A DNA stretch of 64,000 bases from the NCBI RefSeq assembly GCF_039535475.1, contig NZ_BAAAXG010000028.1, forward strand, positions 682,001-746,000, given 5' to 3'. Of the stretch, positions 59,555-64,000 are shown in pieces. The notes under the pieces are model-generated. The model saw only the letters and a list, made by a program, of their open reading frames with translations, searched no databases and was not told the DNA's origin. The number at the start of each line of letters is the position of its first letter. The first letter of the stretch is position 1. The translations under genes and the position numbers were made by a program. The stretch is from Streptomyces showdoensis. GTDB lineage: Bacteria > Actinomycetota > Actinomycetes > Streptomycetales > Streptomycetaceae.

Positions 59555-61434
59555 CGGACACGAACACGGAACGGAAGACCCCGCCCGGCAGCCGTGGGAC
59601 GCCAGGAGCCCCCGCACCCCTCACCGCACCGCCGGCCGGCCCGGCCGACCCCTTCGACCAGGACGACCTCCCCACCGCCCCCGGCGCCACGGGCCGGCTC
59701 CTCCGCTCCCTCCTGAGCGCCCACCGGGCGACGGCCGCGACGGCGGTCCTCCTGCTCCTGGTCCAGCAGCTGGCCCTCCAGGCGGGCCCGCTCCTGGTGG
59801 CGTACGCGATCGACCGGGGCGTGCCGGCGTTCCGCGCCGGGAACCACACCCCGGTCCTCGCCGTGGCGCTCGGCTACCTGGGCTGCGCGGCGGCCGGCGG
59901 CCTGCTCCAGTACGCGTTCGTGCGGACGGCCGCGCGGATCAACCAGGCCGTCCTGCTGGACCTGCGCGGCCGGATCTTCCGCCACGCGCAGGATCTCAGC
60001 ATCGACTTCCACGAGCGCTACACCTCGGGCCGGCTGATCTCCCGCTCCACGACCGACGTGGAGTCGCTGCGCGAGCTGCTCTCCGAGGGCCTGCAGGAAC
60101 TCCTGGGCGTGGCCCTGTCCTTCGTGTCGATCTCGCTGATGCTGCTCTGGCTGGACCTGGGCGTCGGCGCGGTGGCGGTGGCCTCGTTCGGCCCGCTGTA
60201 CCTCCTGGTCCGGAGCTACCGCCGGCGCTCCGCCGCGGTGTTCGCGGTCCGCTCGACGGCGATCGCCGGGGTGATCGTGAAGTTCGCGGAGACGCTGAAC
60301 GGCATCCGGCCGGTGCGCGCCTTCCGCCGGGAGCGGGCGAACGACGCGGAGTTCGCGGTCCTGAACGCGCGGCACGAGCGCAGCAACGGCGACGCGCTCC
60401 TGGAGATGGCCCGGTACGTGGTGGGCTCGCGGCTCGTGGCGAACACGGCGGTGGCCGGCATGTGCCTGTGGGGCGCGTACCGGGTGGCGGGCGGCACGCT
60501 GGAGCTGGGCGTGCTGGCGGCGGCGGTGCTGTACGTACGCCGGCTGTACGACCCGATCGACCGGCTCGGCATGTTCCTCAACTCGTACGAGTCGGCGGCG
60601 GCCTCGCTCGCGAAGATCGCGGGCCTGCTCGCCCAGCGGCCGGGCGTCCCGGAGGCGACCGCGCCCCGGGAGCTGCCGGTGCGCACCGGCGCCCCGGGCC
60701 GCGAGGTGGTCTTCGAGGGGGTCCGGTTCGCGTACCGGACGGGCGGCGAGGTGCTGCCGCGCCTCGACCTGACGATCCCGGCGGGCCAGACGGTCGCCGT
60801 CGTGGGCTCGACGGGCGCGGGCAAGTCGACGCTGGCGAAACTGCTGGCCCGCTTCTACGACCCGACGGAGGGCCGGGTGCTGCTGGACGGGGCGGACCTG
60901 CGCGAGCTGGCGACGCCGGAGCTGCGGCGGGGCGTGGTGATGGTGACGCAGGAGGCGTTCCTGTTCTCGGGGACGGTCGCGGAGAACATCGCGATCGGCC
61001 GCCCGGAGGCGAGCCGCGAGGAGATCGAGCAGGCGGCGAAGGCCATCGGCGCCCACGACTTCATCGCGGCGCTGCCGGACGGCTACGACACGGACGTGCG
61101 CAAGCGGGGCGGCCGGATCTCGGCGGGCCAGCGCCAACTGGTCGCCTTCGCGCGGGCGTTGCTGGCGGACCCTGCGGTGCTCATCCTGGACGAGGCGACC
61201 AGCTCGCTGGACGTGCCGGGCGAGCGGGCGGTGCAGCGGGCGATGGACACGGTCCTGGCGGGCCGCACGGCGGTGGTCATCGCCCACCGCCTGTCGACGG
61301 TGGAGGTGGCGGACCGGGTCCTGGTGATGGAATCGGGCCGGGTCGTGGAGGACGGCTCACCGGCGGCACTGGTCGGCGGCGAGGGCCGGTACGCGGGGCT
61401 GCACAAGGCCTGGCGCGACAGTCTGGTGGGCTGA
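59551..61434 (+). CDS. ABC exporter half-transporter, catalytic-site subunit
   Basis: 627-aa partner with a ~60-residue Pro/Ala-rich cytoplasmic lead, six helices, and an ATPase. Walker A is VVGSTGAGKSTLAKLL, Q-loop VMVTQEAFLFS (Gln present), Walker B LILDEATSSLD with Glu, and H-loop VIAHRLSTV. Its signature reads RISAGQRQLVAFARAL, SAGQ instead of SGGQ. Together with the first subunit this gives one consensus and one degenerate ATP site, as in BmrCD/TM287-288. Substrate unknown (drug or lipid). Confidence 0.95.
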   Translation: MTDTNTERKTPPGSRGTPGAPAPLTAPPAGPADPFDQDDLPTAPGATGRLLRSLLSAHRATAATAVLLLLVQQLALQAGPLLVAYAIDRGVPAFRAGNHTPVLAVALGYLGCAAAGGLLQYAFVRTAARINQAVLLDLRGRIFRHAQDLSIDFHERYTSGRLISRSTTDVESLRELLSEGLQELLGVALSFVSISLMLLWLDLGVGAVAVASFGPLYLLVRSYRRRSAAVFAVRSTAIAGVIVKFAETLNGIRPVRAFRRERANDAEFAVLNARHERSNGDALLEMARYVVGSRLVANTAVAGMCLWGAYRVAGGTLELGVLAAAVLYVRRLYDPIDRLGMFLNSYESAAASLAKIAGLLAQRPGVPEATAPRELPVRTGAPGREVVFEGVRFAYRTGGEVLPRLDLTIPAGQTVAVVGSTGAGKSTLAKLLARFYDPTEGRVLLDGADLRELATPELRRGVVMVTQEAFLFSGTVAENIAIGRPEASREEIEQAAKAIGAHDFIAALPDGYDTDVRKRGGRISAGQRQLVAFARALLADPAVLILDEATSSLDVPGERAVQRAMDTVLAGRTAVVIAHRLSTVEVADRVLVMESGRVVEDGSPAALVGGEGRYAGLHKAWRDSLVG

Positions 61435-61439
61435 GGGGC

Positions 61440-61464
61440 CCGGTGGGCCCCTGCGACCCACCGG
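61440..61464 (+). terminator. Hairpin after the ABC exporter genes
   Basis: CCGGTGGG pairs with CCCACCGG across 9 bases, 5 bp after the stop and before the convergent MFS gene end. Confidence 0.55.
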
Positions 61465-61533
61465 ACCGACGCGCGACGCGGCGACCGGGCCCACCAGGGC
61501 CCCGGTCAGCGGGCCACCCGGCCGACACGCCCC

Positions 61534-63027
61534 TCAGTCCCCCACCCGCCGCCCCCGCAGCACCCCGTACGAGAGACCCGCGGCGACCAGCATCAGCACC
61601 CCCGCGCCGACCGCCGCCCCGCCGATCGCCTCGGTGAAGGCGGCGCGGGCCGCGGCGAGGACGGGGGCGGGGGCGCCGAGGGCCCCGCCGAGGGTCTCGC
61701 GGGCGGCGACGGGCGCCCCGGAGGGCATGGCGGCGGTGTAGACGGCGGTGCCGACGGAGCCGAGGACGGCCATGCCGAGGGCTCCGCCGAGTTCCTGGCC
61801 CGATTCGAGGACCGCGGCGGCCGCCCCGGCCCGCTCGACGGGCGCGGCGCCGAGGGCGAGTTCGTTGCCGAGGGTCATGGCCGAGACGATCCCGGCCGCG
61901 TACCCGGCGCAGGCGGTGAGCACGGCCCACAGCGGGGTGCCGAGGTCGACGAGGGCCAGCCACCCGAAGCAGGCGGCGGCGAGGAGGAACCCGCCGGCCA
62001 TGACGTACGCCCGGTCGGTCCGCCGGGCGAGCCCCGCGGCGGCCGGGGCGGCGGCCATGACGCCGAGGGTGGGCACGAGGCTCCACAGGGCGGCCTCGAA
62101 GGGGCTCTGGCCGAGGACGGACTGCAGGTACTGGGTGGTGAAGACGGCGAAGCCGACGGTCGCGGCCATGGCGAGCAGGTTGACGAGGACGGAGCCGCCG
62201 TAGGCGGGGCGGCGCAGCAGGGCGAGGTCGACCATGGGGTGGGCGAGCCGGGACTGGCGGCGCAGGAAGGCGGCGGCGACGCAGAGGCCGGCGGCGACGG
62301 CGAGCGCGGCGAGGGGCGACCACCCGTCCGTGGCGAACTCCTTGACGCCGTAGACGGTCGGCAGCACCGCGCCGAGGGAGAGCAGCGCGCTCCACCCGTC
62401 GAAGCGGCCCGGCCCGGGCGTGCCCCGGCCGGCGGGCAGGAGGACGGGGCCGAGGAGCAGGAGCAGGGCCATGGCGGGCAGGTTGACGAGGAACACCGAG
62501 CCCCACCAGAAGTGTTCGAGGAGCGCTCCGCTGAGGATGGGCCCGAGGGAGATGCCGCCGGCCATGACCGCGGTCCAGGTGGTGACGGCCTTGGCGCGCT
62601 GGGCCTCGTCGCGGAAGAGGGTGCGGATCATGGCGAGGGTGGTGGGCATCAGGCAGGCCCCGCCGACGCCGAGGAGCGCGCGGGCCGCGATGAGCGTGCC
62701 GGCGCCGTCGGCGAGGGCGGCGGCGCAGGAGGCCAGGCCGAAGAGGGCGGCGCCGCCGAGGAGCAGCCGGCGCCGGCCGAGGCGGTCGGCGAGGGCGCCC
62801 ATGGTGATGAGGAGTCCGGCGAGGACGAAGCCGTACATGTCGAGGATCCACAGCTGCGCGGTGGCGCCGGGGCGGAGTTCGGCGGCGATCGCGGGGAGGG
62901 CGAAGTAGAGGACGGAGACGTCCATGGAGACGAGGAGCAGGGGCAGCATCAGGACGGCGAGGGCGGTCCATTCGCGGCGGCCGGCGAGCGCTTCGCCGGC
63001 GGCGCGGGGCGGGGTGGTGAGCGTCAT
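61534..63027 (-). CDS. MFS drug exporter (DHA2, 14-helix type)
   Basis: 497-aa proton-antiport exporter. LLLVSMDVSVLYFALPAIAAEL is the first helix, ADRLGRRRLLLGG motif A, RALLGVGGACLMPTTLAMIR motif B, and MAGGISLGPILSGALLEHFWW motif C, as in QacA/EmrB proteins. Fourteen helices are predicted by eye. ATG 63027 has a weak ribosome site; no better start is visible. Divergent from the GntR/TetR-type regulator over 127 bp that contain GTGCAC-type repeats, so it is probably under that regulator's control. Confidence 0.92.
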   Translation of the reverse strand: MTLTTPPRAAGEALAGRREWTALAVLMLPLLLVSMDVSVLYFALPAIAAELRPGATAQLWILDMYGFVLAGLLITMGALADRLGRRRLLLGGAALFGLASCAAALADGAGTLIAARALLGVGGACLMPTTLAMIRTLFRDEAQRAKAVTTWTAVMAGGISLGPILSGALLEHFWWGSVFLVNLPAMALLLLLGPVLLPAGRGTPGPGRFDGWSALLSLGAVLPTVYGVKEFATDGWSPLAALAVAAGLCVAAAFLRRQSRLAHPMVDLALLRRPAYGGSVLVNLLAMAATVGFAVFTTQYLQSVLGQSPFEAALWSLVPTLGVMAAAPAAAGLARRTDRAYVMAGGFLLAAACFGWLALVDLGTPLWAVLTACAGYAAGIVSAMTLGNELALGAAPVERAGAAAAVLESGQELGGALGMAVLGSVGTAVYTAAMPSGAPVAARETLGGALGAPAPVLAAARAAFTEAIGGAAVGAGVLMLVAAGLSYGVLRGRRVGD

Positions 63028-63070
63028 GGGAGCAAGGAAGCAAGGCGACGGACGGGCCGCCATCCTCGCC

Positions 63071-63146
63071 CTAGTGCACTGCCGTCCTGGACGGAGAATC
63101 CCCTGGTGGACGGGGTGCACACCGTACGGGGGTGCACTAGTACACT
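63071..63146. promoter_or_regulatory. Repeated GTGCACTAG operators in the MFS/regulator intergenic region
   Basis: CTAGTGCAC (63071-63079) and the near-perfect palindrome GTGCACTAGTACAC (63132-63145) share a core in opposite orientations, and GGTGCACACC (63115-63124) is a third partial copy. TACACT (63141-63146) fits a -10 box 8 bases from the regulator ATG, implying a leaderless transcript blocked by its own product. Confidence 0.6.
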
Positions 63147-63154
63147 CCGCGCCC

Positions 63155-64000
63155 ATGAGCAGCCGTCCGCCCTATCTGTCCATCGCCGCCGAGATCGGCC
63201 GCCGGATCCGCACCGGGGAGCTCGCGCCGGGCGCGCGGGTGCCGTCGACGCGGGCCATCACCCGCGAGTGGGGGGTCGCGATGGCGACGGCGACGAAGGC
63301 GCTGGCGGCGCTGCGCCAGGAGGGCCTGGTGCGCCCGGAGCCGGGGGTCGGCACGGTGGTCGTGGGCCCTTCGGCGGAGGGCGCGGGCCCGGCGGCGGGC
63401 CTGTCGCGGGAGCGGATCGTGGCGGCGGCGGTGGCCCTGGCCGACGCGGAGGGGCTGGGCGCGCTGACGATGCGCCGGCTGGCGACGCTCCTGTCGGTGT
63501 CGACGACGGCGCTGCACCGGCACGTGCCGGGCAGCGGCGAGCTGGTGCGGCTGATGACGGACGCGGTCTGCGCCGAGGTGCCGCTGGGCCCGGTCCCGGC
63601 CGACTGGCGGACGGGGCTCGAGCGGGCGGCACGGTGGCTGCGCGGGGTGTACACGCGGCACGGGTGGATGGCGCACGCGATGGCGGGTTTCCTGCGTCCG
63701 GTCGCCGCGCCGCACGCGATGGCGTACACGGAGTGGGTGCTGGCGGTGCTGCGGTCGACCCCGATGACGGCGGAACAGAAGCTGCACAGCCATCTGGCGA
63801 TCTTCGCGTACGTCCAAGGGGTGGGAATGGCCGACGACTTGGAGGTGCGGGCGCGGCAGGATTCGGGGATCTCGGACGACGAGTGGATGGATCAGAACGA
63901 GCCACGGTTCGATGCGATCCAGTCCTCGGGCACGTACCCCTTCCTGCACGCCCTGACCATGGAGGGCGACTTCGTGCTGAGCCTGGAGTCGCTCTTCGAA
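63155..64000 (+). CDS. GntR-TetR chimeric transcriptional regulator (partial, 3' end beyond window)
   Basis: 282 visible residues. The first ~70 are a GntR winged helix (YLSIAAEIGRRIRTGELAPG, VPSTRAITREWGVAMATATK, ALAALRQEGLVRPEPGVGT). A TetR-type helix bundle follows: RERIVAAAVALADAEGLGAL, then TMRRLATLLSVSTTALHRHV (a TetR HTH) and a TetR_C-like body. Two DNA-binding modules in one chain are unusual, although this fusion recurs in streptomycetes. ATG 63155 lies just after a -10-like TACACT. Likely represses the adjacent MFS exporter. Confidence 0.9.
   Translation, partial: MSSRPPYLSIAAEIGRRIRTGELAPGARVPSTRAITREWGVAMATATKALAALRQEGLVRPEPGVGTVVVGPSAEGAGPAAGLSRERIVAAAVALADAEGLGALTMRRLATLLSVSTTALHRHVPGSGELVRLMTDAVCAEVPLGPVPADWRTGLERAARWLRGVYTRHGWMAHAMAGFLRPVAAPHAMAYTEWVLAVLRSTPMTAEQKLHSHLAIFAYVQGVGMADDLEVRARQDSGISDDEWMDQNEPRFDAIQSSGTYPFLHALTMEGDFVLSLESLFE

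Overview
This is a high-GC actinobacterial window and almost certainly Streptomyces chromosome. Third codon positions are nearly always G/C, GTG and TTG starts are common, Tat and lipoprotein signals abound, and TTA codons are almost absent. The run gatC-gatA-gatB, a GGDEF/EAL gene, ligA, mnmA, a cysteine desulfurase, an oligopeptide ABC operon, gcvT-gcvH-glyA-sdaA, an EF-hand gene, tandem L,D-transpeptidases and glgX looks like conserved core chromosome. I see no rRNA, tRNA, CRISPR array, insertion sequence or phage.

Layout. 1-9.8 kb: secreted and envelope functions (MMPL exporter cut by the window edge, Tat-exported phospholipase C, membrane acyltransferase, secreted GH5 enzyme with a ricin-type lectin domain, an ArsR-type regulator with a TTA codon, a putative lipoprotein, an I36-type inhibitor). 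9.8-13.4 kb: the gatCAB amidotransferase with a small coupled membrane-protein gene between gatA and gatB. 13.6-21.1 kb: a c-di-GMP enzyme, ligA, a MetE-C-like protein, a STAND NTPase with an amyloid-motif-like N-terminus, and an SDR enzyme. 21.2-24 kb: a coupled three-gene secretion-like cassette. 24.1-29.7 kb: LOG-family protein, mnmA, Tat amidase, cysteine desulfurase (separated by an 18-bp tandem repeat), thioesterase, TRIC channel. 29.8-36.1 kb: five-gene peptide ABC importer. 36.4-38.0 kb: two SseB-like genes. 38.1-43.8 kb: a P-loop protein, then a tandem glycine riboswitch controlling glycine cleavage/serine genes. 43.8-50.9 kb: a stalked surface protein with a coupled partner, EF-hand protein, acetyltransferase, beta-propeller lipoprotein with an atypical polysaccharide deacetylase, a candidate small RNA, an RsbW-like ATPase and an enoyl-CoA hydratase. 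51-57.3 kb: two L,D-transpeptidases, glgX, a lipoprotein. 57.5-64 kb: a decayed LuxR fragment, a heterodimeric ABC exporter, and an MFS exporter divergent from a GntR/TetR chimera that runs off the window.

How the genes fit together. MnmA uses sulfur that cysteine desulfurases provide. GatCAB makes Gln-tRNA(Gln) and/or Asn-tRNA(Asn). GcvT/GcvH/GlyA/SdaA form a glycine-serine-pyruvate route sensed by the riboswitch. The amidase, both L,D-transpeptidases and the deacetylase-like protein act at the envelope. 4-bp stop/start overlaps mark translational coupling in at least seven places. The most unusual items are the C-rich-loop RNA candidate near 49.35-49.47 kb, the STAND protein with a RHIM-like motif, the only TTA codon I found in an annotated gene, the minisatellite holding two convergent stop codons, and the deacetylase homologue lacking its usual aspartate pair.
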